A DNA stretch of 64,000 nucleotides from Flavobacterium sp. 83 (GTDB lineage Bacteria; Bacteroidota; Bacteroidia; Flavobacteriales; Flavobacteriaceae): NCBI RefSeq assembly GCF_000744835.1, contig NZ_JQMS01000001.1:992001-1056000 (forward strand), written 5' to 3'. The notes under the pieces are model-generated. The model ran no database searches, was not told the origin of the DNA, and worked only from the letters and a program-made list of their open reading frames with translations. Numbering within the stretch: the stretch's first letter is position 1; each line of letters starts with the position of its first letter. A program made the translations under genes and the position numbers. Shown piece after piece: positions 1-8,536 of the stretch.

Positions 1-169
1 CAGAACCATAATTACCTATTAAATCACTTACTATGTTTTGCGGCGTAAAGCTTTCTTTGGTTTTTTTAATGCCATAAACCAATTTTTGATAACTGATTTC
101 TTTTTCAATCTTTAGTATTTCAAGTTCCCTTTCGATTTGAGCATAGGACGAATATTTTTTAGTTTCCAT
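1..169 (-). CDS. Small DUF6327-like protein, cut by the window edge
   Basis: An open frame starts at an ATG at 169 and runs off the left edge without a stop, so only about 56 residues are visible. It begins METKKYSSYAQIERELEIL and is rich in Lys, Glu and Ile, suggesting a soluble helical protein. The start lies 4 bp after the stop of the holin-like gene, so the two are probably co-transcribed. In flavobacteria a short protein of this look (DUF6327) follows the holin-like and YtxH genes; that name is from memory of the family and the function is unknown. Confidence 0.55.
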   Translation of the reverse strand, partial: METKKYSSYAQIERELEILKIEKEISYQKLVYGIKKTKESFTPQNIVSDLIGNYGS

Positions 170-173
170 AATT

Positions 174-524
174 CTAGTCGTTAAAAAATATTTCTGAAAA
201 TTTCTCTAATATTGGGCCTTCAACTATTTTGTCTTTAATTAAAAACAAAAGAACGGTTGCTACAAGATAGATTCCTCCAATAATTAAAAATCCAAGTGGA
301 TAACTATTTAAAGAATTGCCTATTGCCATAGCAGCAGCTACAGAGCAAAATAATAAAACCATGCTGAAACATAAAAAAATCAATGAAAACTTAAGAATCA
401 TCGTGGTTGATTTCATTGCTACCTTGAAACCCCATAATTTATAATAAGCCTTATTGGTTTTTAAATATTCCTGGATTTGATCCTGAATATCTTCGGTGTT
501 TTCTTTTAATTCTTCAAAAGCCAT
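174..524 (-). CDS. Phage-holin-family (holin-X type) small membrane protein
   Basis: This 116-residue protein has an acidic, helical N-terminus (residues 1-35), then two hydrophobic segments at about 42-70 and 77-97, and a short charged tail. The layout matches the Phage_holin_3_6/holin-X family, which in Bacteroidota is chromosomal and not linked to phage. It sits between a YtxH gene (564-896) and a DUF6327-like gene, all on the minus strand, the usual arrangement in flavobacteria and probably linked to envelope stress. No lysin or other phage gene is nearby, so a role in phage lysis is unlikely. Confidence 0.75.
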   Translation of the reverse strand: MAFEELKENTEDIQDQIQEYLKTNKAYYKLWGFKVAMKSTTMILKFSLIFLCFSMVLLFCSVAAAMAIGNSLNSYPLGFLIIGGIYLVATVLLFLIKDKIVEGPILEKFSEIFFND

Positions 525-563
525 ATTTATTTGTTTTTAATATCAATTAGTAAGTAACCAATA

Positions 564-896
564 TTATTTTTGAAGTTTAGCATTTTGTTCTTTCAAATCA
601 GCCAACTTTGATTCTAAAAAAGAAATCACATCTTCCGTTTTATGACTTACATTAGAAATTAAGTCTTCGTATGTTTCTTGCAGATTTTGTTTTTTACTGT
701 CCAAAAATTTACTTTTCAATTCATCAGATGCTGTTTCAAATTTATGTTTTAAATCTTTTATGGCATCATCATAACCGTCTTTAAATTTTTCTCTTGTTCT
801 CGTACCTTTATCCGGAGCAAATAAAATTCCTATCCCTGCTCCAATTGCTGCACCAGTTAATAAAGCCAATATTGTGTTTCCTGAGTTATTCGACAT
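564..896 (-). CDS. YtxH domain-containing protein
   Basis: The product is about 110 residues, starting MSNNSGNTILALLTGAAIGA. A single glycine/alanine-rich hydrophobic segment lies at residues 8-26, followed by the YtxH hallmark FAPDKGTRTREKF and a long amphipathic, Lys/Glu-rich helix likely to form a coiled coil. YtxH proteins are general-stress membrane proteins of unknown mechanism. The frame is open further upstream, but the extra residues resemble translated AT-rich leader, so the ATG at 896 is preferred. It is the first gene of a minus-strand run with the holin-like and DUF6327-like genes. Confidence 0.8.
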   Translation of the reverse strand: MSNNSGNTILALLTGAAIGAGIGILFAPDKGTRTREKFKDGYDDAIKDLKHKFETASDELKSKFLDSKKQNLQETYEDLISNVSHKTEDVISFLESKLADLKEQNAKLQK

Positions 897-1140
897 GATT
901 TTTAATTTTTTAATGTTATTTATTAAAATTACGGATTTTATTAACATATCGCTGTTAACAAGCCGTTAATTTATTTTAAACAAGGCTAAAAATCAATATA
1001 AAACACGCTATTTAAATAAATAAAACCTAGGTATAATAGAACTCATAAAATTAAAAAAAAGGCTTTAAATCAAGTTTATATAAGTCGTTTTTAATTAGTA
1101 AATCTTATCAAAAGTTAAATTACAATATCAATATACTATA

Positions 1141-1171
1141 ATAAAAAAAGCGCCTTATAAAAGGCGCTTTT
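1141..1171 (-). terminator. Intrinsic terminator of glnS
   Basis: AAAGCGCCTT and AAGGCGCTTT form a 10-bp stem with a 4-nt loop. On the minus strand a run of T residues follows, 32 bp after the glnS stop. Confidence 0.85.
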
Positions 1172-1202
1172 AATCAATAAAATCTATACTAAAGATTTAG
1201 TT

Positions 1203-3305
1203 CTAAAATTTCAGTTCCTTTAATAATTCTAAAACTTTTTCGTTTTTTTCATTCTTTATTAATTCTGAAAGCTGTGTTTCAAAAAGACTGAAATTATTTA
1301 AATCATTTTGTAAATTTTGAATAGCCAAAATTCGAACAGCAACCATTTGACTTTTTAATGACATCGTATACAATTTTGTCAATGACTCTTCTTCGATATC
1401 TTTTACTTGTACTTTATCAGAATAATGCAAAATCAAATTAGAAAATAACAACGAGTTATTATCATTTTTAATGTTTTTGACAATTGTCTGAATAATTAAA
1501 CTATAGTTATCAATACTTTTTATGTTATCAACAATGTTATTTAGAATCAAAACAGCATTATTTTCATCCTTTTCCTTCACGTATTTATTGATTTCTTTTT
1601 GGGTATTCATCAATAAATTTTCTTCTTTTTTGCCTTTTTCTTCCCAAGCATCTTTTAATCCAACGGTTTTATTAAAGACAATTTTATCTTCGGTTGTGTC
1701 TTTATCAACATTGAAATATCCTAAACGTTGAAACTGGAATTTTTCATCTGATTTTACAGTTGCTAAACTTGGTTCTACAAATCCTTTTACAATTTGTAAC
1801 GAATTAGGATTCATAAATTCTAAGAAATTTTTCTCCTTATGACTGTCTGGTGCTTCATCAATAAACAAACGATCATACAAACGAACTTCTGCTTCTAAAG
1901 CATGCTGTATAGAAACCCAATGCAAGGTTCCTGCCACTTTTCTTTGACTGGCTTCACTCCCACTTCCGCTTCGGCTGTCTTCATCATAAGTCACGTGAAT
2001 TTCAGTAATAGTTCCTGCAGCATCTTTTACAACACTTTCTCCTTTAATGATATAAGCATTTTTAAGACGCACTTCTCTTCCTAAACTCAATCGGAAAAAT
2101 TTAGCTGGAGCTTCTTCTAAAAAGTCTTCTCTTTCAATGTATAATTCTTTTGAAAAAGGAACTTTTCTAAATCCAGCACTTTCATCTTCCTGATTATTTT
2201 CGGCTTCAAGCCATTCTTCTTTATCTTCTGGATAATTGGTGATAATCAATTTTATTGGGTCCAAAACTGCCATAACTCTGGGCGCTGTTTTGTTTAAATC
2301 TTCACGCAAACAAAATTCCAAAAGTGAAAAATCAATTATATTTTCTCTTTTGGCAACACCAATTATATCACAAAACTTACGAATTGAAGCAGCTGTATAT
2401 CCTCTTCTTCTTAATCCTGAAATAGTTGGCATTCTAGGATCATCCCAACCATTTACTATATTTTCCTGAACCAATTGCAATAGTTTTCGCTTGCTCATTA
2501 CGGTGTAATTCAAGTTCAAACGAGCGAATTCATATTGATGTGGTCTTACTGTATTTGGATCATAAATTTGGTCTAAAAACCAATCGTATAATTCACGGTG
2601 CATCACAAATTCAAGTGTACAAATAGAATGCGAAATTTGCTCTAAATAATCACTTTCTCCGTGTGCATAATCATACATTGGATAAATATTCCAATCATTT
2701 CCTGTTCTGTGATGATGACGAAGTAAAATACGGTACATCAATGGATCACGCATCAACATGTTTTTTGAAGTCATATCAATTTTTGCACGTAAAACATGGC
2801 TTCCTTCCGGGAAATCACCATTTTTCATTCCTTCGAATAAAGTAAGATTTTCTTCAATAGAACGGTTTCTATAAGGTCCATCAACTCCAGGTTGTGTTGG
2901 CGTTCCTTTTTGAATTGCCATATCTTCAGAAGATTGACTGTCAACATAGGCTTTACCGTTTTTAATCATGGCAACCGCCCATTCATATAACTGCTGAAAA
3001 TAATCAGAAGAGTATAATTCTTCGGTCCAATTAAAACCCAACCATTTCAAATCTTCTTTGATTGCATCTACATATTCCTGTTCTTCTTTGGCTGGATTGG
3101 TATCATCAAAACGCAAGTTAACTGGCGCATTGTACTTTAATCCTAAACCAAAATTTAAGCAAATGGATTTGGCGTGACCAATGTGTAAATACCCATTTGG
3201 TTCTGGCGGAAAACGAAAACGTAATTTATCTTGTGGAAAACCATTGGTTAAACTGTCTTCAATGATTTGTTCTATAAAATGGAGTGATTTTTCTTCGGTT
3301 GACAT
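1203..3305 (-). CDS. glnS: Glutaminyl-tRNA synthetase with a C-terminal helical extension
   Basis: This class I synthetase charges tRNA-Gln. The HIGH motif is visible as PNGYLHIGH near residue 40 and the KMSKS-type motif as VMSKRK near residue 270; an anticodon-binding beta-barrel region follows. The protein is about 700 residues, whereas the E. coli enzyme is about 554. The surplus is a C-terminal tail of about 140 Lys/Glu/Leu-rich residues predicted helical (see findings). The ATG at 3305 is chosen because the longer open frame begins at a TTG that lies inside the promoter -7 element. A terminator follows directly. Identity is certain; the role of the tail is unknown. Confidence 0.97.
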   Translation of the reverse strand: MSTEEKSLHFIEQIIEDSLTNGFPQDKLRFRFPPEPNGYLHIGHAKSICLNFGLGLKYNAPVNLRFDDTNPAKEEQEYVDAIKEDLKWLGFNWTEELYSSDYFQQLYEWAVAMIKNGKAYVDSQSSEDMAIQKGTPTQPGVDGPYRNRSIEENLTLFEGMKNGDFPEGSHVLRAKIDMTSKNMLMRDPLMYRILLRHHHRTGNDWNIYPMYDYAHGESDYLEQISHSICTLEFVMHRELYDWFLDQIYDPNTVRPHQYEFARLNLNYTVMSKRKLLQLVQENIVNGWDDPRMPTISGLRRRGYTAASIRKFCDIIGVAKRENIIDFSLLEFCLREDLNKTAPRVMAVLDPIKLIITNYPEDKEEWLEAENNQEDESAGFRKVPFSKELYIEREDFLEEAPAKFFRLSLGREVRLKNAYIIKGESVVKDAAGTITEIHVTYDEDSRSGSGSEASQRKVAGTLHWVSIQHALEAEVRLYDRLFIDEAPDSHKEKNFLEFMNPNSLQIVKGFVEPSLATVKSDEKFQFQRLGYFNVDKDTTEDKIVFNKTVGLKDAWEEKGKKEENLLMNTQKEINKYVKEKDENNAVLILNNIVDNIKSIDNYSLIIQTIVKNIKNDNNSLLFSNLILHYSDKVQVKDIEEESLTKLYTMSLKSQMVAVRILAIQNLQNDLNNFSLFETQLSELIKNEKNEKVLELLKELKF

Positions 3306-3323
3306 TTTTTTGTTTAATTTTAG

Positions 3324-3331
3324 CAAAGATA
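3324..3331 (-). promoter_or_regulatory. Bacteroidota -7 element of glnS
   Basis: On the minus strand this reads TATCTTTG, a full match to TAnnTTTG, 18 bp from the glnS ATG. No good -33 TTTG was found at the usual spacing. Confidence 0.65.
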
Positions 3332-3338
3332 AATAAAT

Positions 3339-3396
3339 GGTTTAAAGTTTACTGTTTAAAGTTAAAGAGATGGCTTTAAACCTAAAAAACTTTGAA
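3339..3396. repeat. Intergenic inverted word repeat (GTTTAAAG type)
   Basis: GGTTTAAAG (3339-3347) and GTTTAAAGTT (3354-3363) are followed by the reverse complements CTTTAAACC (3374-3382) and the near match AACTTTGAAC (3388-3397). The element can fold into a long imperfect hairpin between the divergent glnS and folB genes. Similar word-type elements with other words occur at 45223-45285 and 48262-48326. Confidence 0.5.
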
Positions 3397-3410
3397 CAAA
3401 AAATTAAAAA

Positions 3411-3770
3411 ATGGGATTTATAAAACTAAAAAATATCAGAACCTACTCCTACCACGGTTGTTTGATTGAAGAAGGAAAAATTGGTTCAGATTATTCAGTT
3501 GATTTAAAAGTAAAAACAGATTTGCGAAAATCATCTGTTACTGATAACCTGGTTGACACGGTTGATTATGTGTTGTTGAACCAAATTGTAGTAGAAGAAA
3601 TGGCTATCAGAGCCAACTTATTAGAGCATGTTGCACAACGTATCATTACCAGAATTATGAAAGAAGTTCCAACCATTTCAAGAGTTATTTTGGGAGTTTC
3701 AAAATTAAATCCTCCTATTGGTGGTGACGTTGAAGCGGTTACAATAGAAATGGAAGAATATAGAAGTTAA
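3411..3770 (+). CDS. folB: Dihydroneopterin aldolase
   Basis: The 119-residue product has the length and fold signature of FolB, which converts 7,8-dihydroneopterin to 6-hydroxymethyl-dihydropterin in folate synthesis. Visible family features are the N-terminal strand with RTYSYHGCLIEEG, the segment VDYVLLNQIV, the conserved glutamate in LLEHVAQRI, and the C-terminal LNPPIGGDVEAVTIEME. The ATG at 3411 follows the glnS/folB divergent region. The gene appears to stand alone and is followed by the tRNA-Cys gene on the same strand. Confidence 0.93.
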   Translation: MGFIKLKNIRTYSYHGCLIEEGKIGSDYSVDLKVKTDLRKSSVTDNLVDTVDYVLLNQIVVEEMAIRANLLEHVAQRIITRIMKEVPTISRVILGVSKLNPPIGGDVEAVTIEMEEYRS

Positions 3771-3850
3771 ATTAAAAATATTTCAAAGGGTTTAATAAAT
3801 ATTTTTTAAAATTTTTAAACTTTATACTTTTAAACATTAAACTTTTTAGT

Positions 3851-3858
3851 TACTTTTG
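3851..3858 (+). promoter_or_regulatory. -7 element of the tRNA-Cys gene
   Basis: TACTTTTG is a full match to TAnnTTTG and ends 16 bp before the first base of tRNA-Cys, so the tRNA and the array behind it probably start here. Confidence 0.65.
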
Positions 3859-3874
3859 CCATCCGTTCAACTAC

Positions 3875-3945
3875 GGCGTCGTGGCCGAGCGGCTAGGCTG
3901 GGCTCTGCAAAAGCTCCTACTCCGGTTCGAATCCGGACGATGCCT
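3875..3945 (+). tRNA. tRNA-Cys (anticodon GCA)
   Basis: The 71-nt gene folds as a complete cloverleaf. The acceptor stem is GGCGTCG with CGATGCC, including one G-U pair. The D-arm is GCC/GGC. The anticodon stem is GGGCT/AGCTC with loop CTGCAAA (anticodon GCA), and the T-arm is TCCGG-TTCGAAT-CCGGA. The discriminator base is T, as expected for bacterial tRNA-Cys. CCA is not encoded. A -7 promoter element lies upstream and a terminator directly downstream. Seven further partial copies of its 3' part follow in tandem. Confidence 0.97.
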
Positions 3946-4608
3946 CTAAAACCTTCAAGGAAACTTGGAGGTTTTTTTATGACTAATTTTTAAGAAAAAT
4001 TAAATAAAGTTATGGTTCGAATCCGGACGGAAATCATATCCTTCAAAGCAATTTGGAGGTTTTTTTATGCCTAAATTTTTAGAAAAATTAATTAAAGTTA
4101 CAGTTCGAATCCGGACGGAAATCATATCCTTCAAAGCAATTTGGAGGTTTTTTTATGTCTAATTTTTAAGAAAAATTAAATAAAGTTATGGTTCGAATCC
4201 AGACGGAAATCATATCCTTCAAAGCAATTTGGAGGTTTTTTTATGTCTAATTTTTAAGAAAAATTAAATAAAGTTATGGTTCGAATCCGGACGGAAATCA
4301 TATCCTTCAAAGCAATTTGGAGGTTTTTTTATGTCTAATTTTTAAGAAAAATTAAATAAAATTATAGTTCGAATCCGGACGATGCGGCAGAAACCTTCAA
4401 AACAATTTGGAGGTTTTTTTATACCTAATTTTTAAGAAAAATTAATTAAAGTTACAGTTCGAATCCGGACGATTCGGCTGAAACCTTCAAAACAATTTAG
4501 AGGTTTTTTATGCCTAATTTTTAAGAAAAATTAATTAAAATTATAGTTCGAATCCGGATAATTCGGCTGAAACTTTCAAAGTAATTTAGAAGTTTTTATG
4601 GCTTAATT
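3925..4608 (+). repeat. Tandem array of tRNA-Cys 3' fragment plus terminator units
   Basis: Eight units start with GTTCGAATCC at 3925 (inside the tRNA), 4015, 4103, 4191, 4279, 4367, 4457 and 4546, giving periods of 90, 88, 88, 88, 88, 90 and 89 bp. Each unit holds the tRNA T-loop and 3' T-stem, a terminator hairpin (CCTTCAAA / TTTGGAGG type) with a T-run, and an AT hairpin (AATTTTT AAG AAAAATT). None of the seven downstream units can form a full tRNA: the acceptor 5' half, D-arm and anticodon arm are absent. Units 1-4 are near identical (GGAAATCATAT after the T-arm fragment); units 5-7 form a second, more diverged type. Confidence 0.95.
3952..3978 (+). terminator. Intrinsic terminator of tRNA-Cys
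   Basis: CCTTCAAG and CTTGGAGG form an 8-bp stem with one T-G pair around loop GAAA, followed by seven T. The same hairpin recurs in each of the seven downstream array units. Confidence 0.85.
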
Positions 4609-4645
4609 TAATGCTACATTAAGGCTAAAATAGCACACAGATAAT

Positions 4646-4661
4646 ACAGATTAAACGGATT
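4646..4661 (-). repeat. Dispersed intergenic repeat, copy 1
   Basis: On the minus strand this reads AATCCGTTTAATCTGT, identical to 53739-53754 on the plus strand. It lies in a 170-bp gene-free stretch after the array that shows no other feature. Confidence 0.6.
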
Positions 4662-4784
4662 GACACAGATTTTTTTTAATTAAACTTAATTCATTAAAAC
4701 TTAAATGAACTTATAATCCTTAACTGGTTTATAATTTTCAAAATAGTAAGAAATACTCTAATTATTCCATTTTTTAGAATAAAA

Positions 4785-4828
4785 AAAAGTCTAAATCTGA
4801 ATATTACTAACAGATTTAGACTTTTTTA
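4785..4828 (-). terminator. Terminator of the LysE-family gene
   Basis: AAGTCTAAATCTG (4787-4799) pairs perfectly with CAGATTTAGACTT (4811-4823). T-runs flank it on both strands, so it can stop transcription from either side. Confidence 0.85.
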
Positions 4829-4853
4829 TTTCAAAAATAAAAAACGTATTTAC

Positions 4854-5531
4854 TTATTTATCAATCTTTTCAAATGCTTTTTTAACCATTTCTTTTTCTT
4901 TTGGAAACCATCCTTGAGTGATTAAAACTATTCCGAAAATCATCAAAACAACACTAATTCCTTTTTTAATTTTAAGAATATTTGTTGGAGTCATTTTAGT
5001 TTTTAACTGTTTCGCTAATAGTATTTTAATACAATCAATGAATAAATACGAAAGAATTACAGTTGTAAAAAAAGTTAACATTCTGGATGTTTGCATTTCC
5101 AGTTTTGGTCCTATCGAAATAATAATAGCTAACCAAAATCCTAAAACTCCAATATTGATAATATTTAAGAAAAATCCTTTTATGAAAAGACTTAAATAAT
5201 TCTTTTTTATAATCTCATTATCTATCACTTCAGTGTTAATTTTCTCTTCTTTTTTTAATCTGACAAAAGAAATTAGACCATAAACTAACATCAAAATTCC
5301 ACCAAAAATAAAAAGAGCAGGTTTATCTTTTAAACTTTGAATTAATCTGTAACTGCCTAAATAAGCTATTCCTATGAATACAATATCACCTAAAACAACC
5401 CCTAAATCAAAAACTAAAGCAGCTCTAAATCCCTTTATAATACTCGTTTCAAGTAATATAAAAAACACAGGACCAACCATAAAACTCAAAAAAATTCCCC
5501 AAGGAATACCGGATAAAATATCGTTTATCAT
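4854..5531 (-). CDS. LysE-family amino-acid exporter
   Basis: The 225-residue product is an inner-membrane protein with about six hydrophobic segments and the LysE/RhtB N-terminal signature GIPWGIFLSFMVGPVFF, followed by the conserved glycine/aspartate pair LGVVLGDIVFIGIAYLG. Members export amino acids or similar small metabolites by proton exchange; the substrate cannot be read from sequence. It lies 19 bp downstream of the GIN-domain gene on the same strand and has its own strong terminator, so it probably ends a transcript that begins at rnr. Confidence 0.85.
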   Translation of the reverse strand: MINDILSGIPWGIFLSFMVGPVFFILLETSIIKGFRAALVFDLGVVLGDIVFIGIAYLGSYRLIQSLKDKPALFIFGGILMLVYGLISFVRLKKEEKINTEVIDNEIIKKNYLSLFIKGFFLNIINIGVLGFWLAIIISIGPKLEMQTSRMLTFFTTVILSYLFIDCIKILLAKQLKTKMTPTNILKIKKGISVVLMIFGIVLITQGWFPKEKEMVKKAFEKIDK

Positions 5532-5550
5532 TAAAAATATAATTGTTTCT

Positions 5551-6219
5551 TTATTCCTTTTCTTTAATTGTTCCGCCTAAAACTGTCTTCTGATTAATTT
5601 GTTTTGGTTTCCCGTAAATGGTTATAGTTCCACCTGCTCTAGTTTTTGCATCTACTAAATCAGTTGCATAAACATCTGCAAATCCACCCGCATTTACCGA
5701 TACTGCTACTTGTGAAGAGATACAATTTTTACCTTCAAATTTTCCTCCAGAATTAGTCACAACATCTAAATTTTGTGTTTTTCCAGACAAATTAATTACA
5801 GCTCCACTCGAACTAATAACTGTGATTTTTTTAGCATTAATTGTTGCTTCAATTTTAGATCCTTCTTTAGCAATAAGTTTAAAATCTAAGGCTTTTAAAT
5901 CAGTATCACTTGAAATAAAAGAGCCTTCATTAGCTTCTATTGCATCTATTTTTTTAAAATAAACAGTTGCTAAAAGATCATCTCCATCCAAAAATTTACC
6001 TAAAGGAAGTCTTATTTTAAGCTCGCCATTATTATTAATAACCTCTGCTTCAGCTTCAAATTTACCTTTTAGTTCTACTTTATTTTCATTTGCTGCTACT
6101 AATTTAATCTCAATTTTGTCGAAACCAGTAACTTTATCAAAATCTCCCACATTTTTTGTGACTTGAGAAAAACCAACTTGTGCTAATAAAACTGCTGCAA
6201 TAATAACTATTTTATTCAT
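5551..6219 (-). CDS. GIN domain (DUF2807) secreted protein
   Basis: The 222-residue product opens with a cleavable signal peptide (MNKIVIIAAVLLAQVGFSQ). The rest is repetitive beta-strand sequence of the head GIN domain type, with the recurring pattern of short strands ending in Gly/Asn (for example LSGKTQNLDVVTNSGG). Such proteins are exported to the periplasm or outer membrane in Bacteroidota and are thought to be adhesin-like or structural; none of this can be assigned further here. It begins 5 bp after the rnr stop, so it is translated from the same transcript. Confidence 0.8.
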   Translation of the reverse strand: MNKIVIIAAVLLAQVGFSQVTKNVGDFDKVTGFDKIEIKLVAANENKVELKGKFEAEAEVINNNGELKIRLPLGKFLDGDDLLATVYFKKIDAIEANEGSFISSDTDLKALDFKLIAKEGSKIEATINAKKITVISSSGAVINLSGKTQNLDVVTNSGGKFEGKNCISSQVAVSVNAGGFADVYATDLVDAKTRAGGTITIYGKPKQINQKTVLGGTIKEKE

Positions 6220-6224
6220 TTTTT

Positions 6225-8417
6225 TTATTTTATTGGTTCTTCAATTCTTCTTAAAAAATTAAAATCCAGTTGTTTTTTAACTAAATCGGCATTTTTTACT
6301 TTAACGTAAATTTCATCTCCTAATTGTAATAATTTACCTGAAGTTGCGCCGGTTAGTGCGTATTGTTTTTCATCAAAGGTGTAATAATCGTCTTTTATAT
6401 CTCGAATTCTACACATTCCTTCACATTTATTCTCGATAATTTCTACATAAATTCCCCACTCTGTCACACCAGAAATTACTCCTAAAAATTCCTGATCCTG
6501 ATGATCCTGCATATATTTTACCTGCATATATTTGATAGAATCTCGTTCCGCATTCGTTGCTAAACCTTCCATTGTTGACGAATGCAAACATTTTGTTTCA
6601 TACGTTTCTTCATCTACTGATTTTCCTCCATCAAGGTAATGTTGCAACAATCGATGCACCATTACATCCGGATAACGACGAATTGGTGAGGTAAAATGCG
6701 AATAATAATCAAAAGCTAAACCGTAATGTCCTATGTTATCTGTAGAATATTTGGCTTTACTCATACTTCTAATCGCAAGAGTATCAATTAAGTTTTGTTC
6801 TTTTTTACCGTTTACTTCTTCCATTAAGGCATTCAATGATTTAGAAATATCACCTTTATTACGGAAATCAATTTTATAACCAAACTTGGCAATTACCGTT
6901 TGCATGGCAATTAATTTATCTTCATTTGGCTCATCATGAATCCTGTAAATGAAGGTTTTCTTTTGTTTTCCAATATATTCAGCAACTTTTCTATTGGCCA
7001 AAAGCATAAATTCTTCAATCAGATGATTGGCATCTTTAGAAACTTTAAAATAAACGCCTTGTGGTTCTCCGGCTTCATCTAAATTAAATTTCACTTCTAC
7101 TTTATCAAAAGAAATTGCGCCTTCAGCCATTCTCTTTTTTCTAAAAATTTTAGCTAATTCATCCAGTTTAAGCGTCGCAGCGACAATTGCTGATGAAACT
7201 TGATACGAACTTCCAGTTATAGAAATTTCTTCCGGAATCACATCGTCTTTTGTTTCTATGATGTATTGCGCTTCCTCATAAGAAAACCTTTGATCAGAGA
7301 AAATTACAGTTCTACCAAACCATTGATTGACAACCTGTGATTTTTCAGTAATTTCGAATATTGCCGAAAATGTATATTTTTCTTCATTTGGTCGTAACGA
7401 ACAAGCAAAATTTGATAATACTTCCGGTAGCATTGGCACTACTCTATCCACTAAATAAACGGATGTTGCTCTTTGATACGCTTCATCATCTAGAATTGTT
7501 CCTTCTTCAAGATAATACGAAACATCGGCAATATGAATACCAATTTCGTAATTGCCATTTTCTAATTTTTTGAATGAGAGGGCATCATCAAAATCTTTAG
7601 CATCTTTTGGATCAATTGTAAAAGTCAACGTATCCCGCATATCCCGACGCTTTGCAATTTCACTTGCTTCTATCGATGTATCAATTTTTTGTGCAAAGGT
7701 TTCTACTTCAATAGGAAACTCTGACGGTAAACCATATTCAGCAAGAATAGCGTGTATTTCAGTATCGTGTTCTCCAGGTTTCCCTAAAACTTTGATTACT
7801 TTTCCAAAAGGGCTATCAGCTCTGTCTGGCCAATCTTCAATATGAACTAAAACTACGTCACCTTGCTCCGCTTCTCCTATTTTGTCCTTTGGAATAAAAA
7901 TATCGGTATACATTTTTGGATTGGCAGTAGAAACAAAAGAGAAATTTTTTTGGATATCAATAACACCCACAAAATCCGTTTTATTTCTTTCAATTACTTC
8001 AATTACTTCACCTTCAGGTCTTTTCCCTTTTCTTCGATTGTAAACATAGACTTTTACAATATCTTTATCTAGGGCATGATTTAAATTATTGGTGGGAATG
8101 AAGACATCTTCTTCTAATTCCTTACATACAAAATAAGCCGTTTTACGACCGGTCATATCAATCTTACCTTCGTAATAATCTTTGCTTATTGCTTTTATTA
8201 AATATTTTCCAGGTTCTGATTCTATAATTTTATTTTGGGAAGCCAGAATTTTCAAATCTTTTATAATTTGATTTCTGCTTTGGGTATCATCGAGTTCTAA
8301 CTTAGCCCCTATTTGTTTATAGTTGAATGCTTTATTAGCACTTTGCGACAATATTTTTATTATTTTATCGGAGAAATCTTTCTCTTTTTTTATCGGCTTT
8401 CTTAATCTTTTACTCAT
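6225..8417 (-). CDS. rnr: Ribonuclease R
   Basis: This 730-residue 3'-5' exoribonuclease degrades structured RNA. An N-terminal winged-helix-like region (about 15-75) is followed by cold-shock OB domains. The RNB catalytic domain has the metal-binding motif DPKDAKDFDDALS and the later signature HYGLAFDYYSHFTSPIRRYPD. A C-terminal S1 domain (WGIYVEIIENKCEGM) completes it. The length agrees with RNase R rather than RNase II. The start MSKRLRK at 8417 is preferred; an in-frame ATG at 8438 would add seven residues. rnr heads a minus-strand run with the GIN and LysE-family genes. Confidence 0.95.
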   Translation of the reverse strand: MSKRLRKPIKKEKDFSDKIIKILSQSANKAFNYKQIGAKLELDDTQSRNQIIKDLKILASQNKIIESEPGKYLIKAISKDYYEGKIDMTGRKTAYFVCKELEEDVFIPTNNLNHALDKDIVKVYVYNRRKGKRPEGEVIEVIERNKTDFVGVIDIQKNFSFVSTANPKMYTDIFIPKDKIGEAEQGDVVLVHIEDWPDRADSPFGKVIKVLGKPGEHDTEIHAILAEYGLPSEFPIEVETFAQKIDTSIEASEIAKRRDMRDTLTFTIDPKDAKDFDDALSFKKLENGNYEIGIHIADVSYYLEEGTILDDEAYQRATSVYLVDRVVPMLPEVLSNFACSLRPNEEKYTFSAIFEITEKSQVVNQWFGRTVIFSDQRFSYEEAQYIIETKDDVIPEEISITGSSYQVSSAIVAATLKLDELAKIFRKKRMAEGAISFDKVEVKFNLDEAGEPQGVYFKVSKDANHLIEEFMLLANRKVAEYIGKQKKTFIYRIHDEPNEDKLIAMQTVIAKFGYKIDFRNKGDISKSLNALMEEVNGKKEQNLIDTLAIRSMSKAKYSTDNIGHYGLAFDYYSHFTSPIRRYPDVMVHRLLQHYLDGGKSVDEETYETKCLHSSTMEGLATNAERDSIKYMQVKYMQDHQDQEFLGVISGVTEWGIYVEIIENKCEGMCRIRDIKDDYYTFDEKQYALTGATSGKLLQLGDEIYVKVKNADLVKKQLDFNFLRRIEEPIK

Positions 8418-8536
8418 ACATCTTTTCTTATAGCGCATAAAATTACGAAATAGTTAATCGTTATCAATAAATGGCTAGCAGTTTTAAACAAAATATAACT
8501 TTATAGAATAGTTGTATCTTTATAAAAACAATTAAA

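Noticed and set aside
174..947. Prophage remnant because of the holin-like gene
   Set aside because: No other phage gene is present and the YtxH/holin-like/DUF6327-like order is a normal chromosomal set in flavobacteria.
3925..4608. Reading the tRNA-Cys array as a CRISPR or as extra tRNA genes
   Set aside because: Units are contiguous copies without unique spacers, and none of the seven downstream copies has acceptor 5' half, D-arm or anticodon arm.
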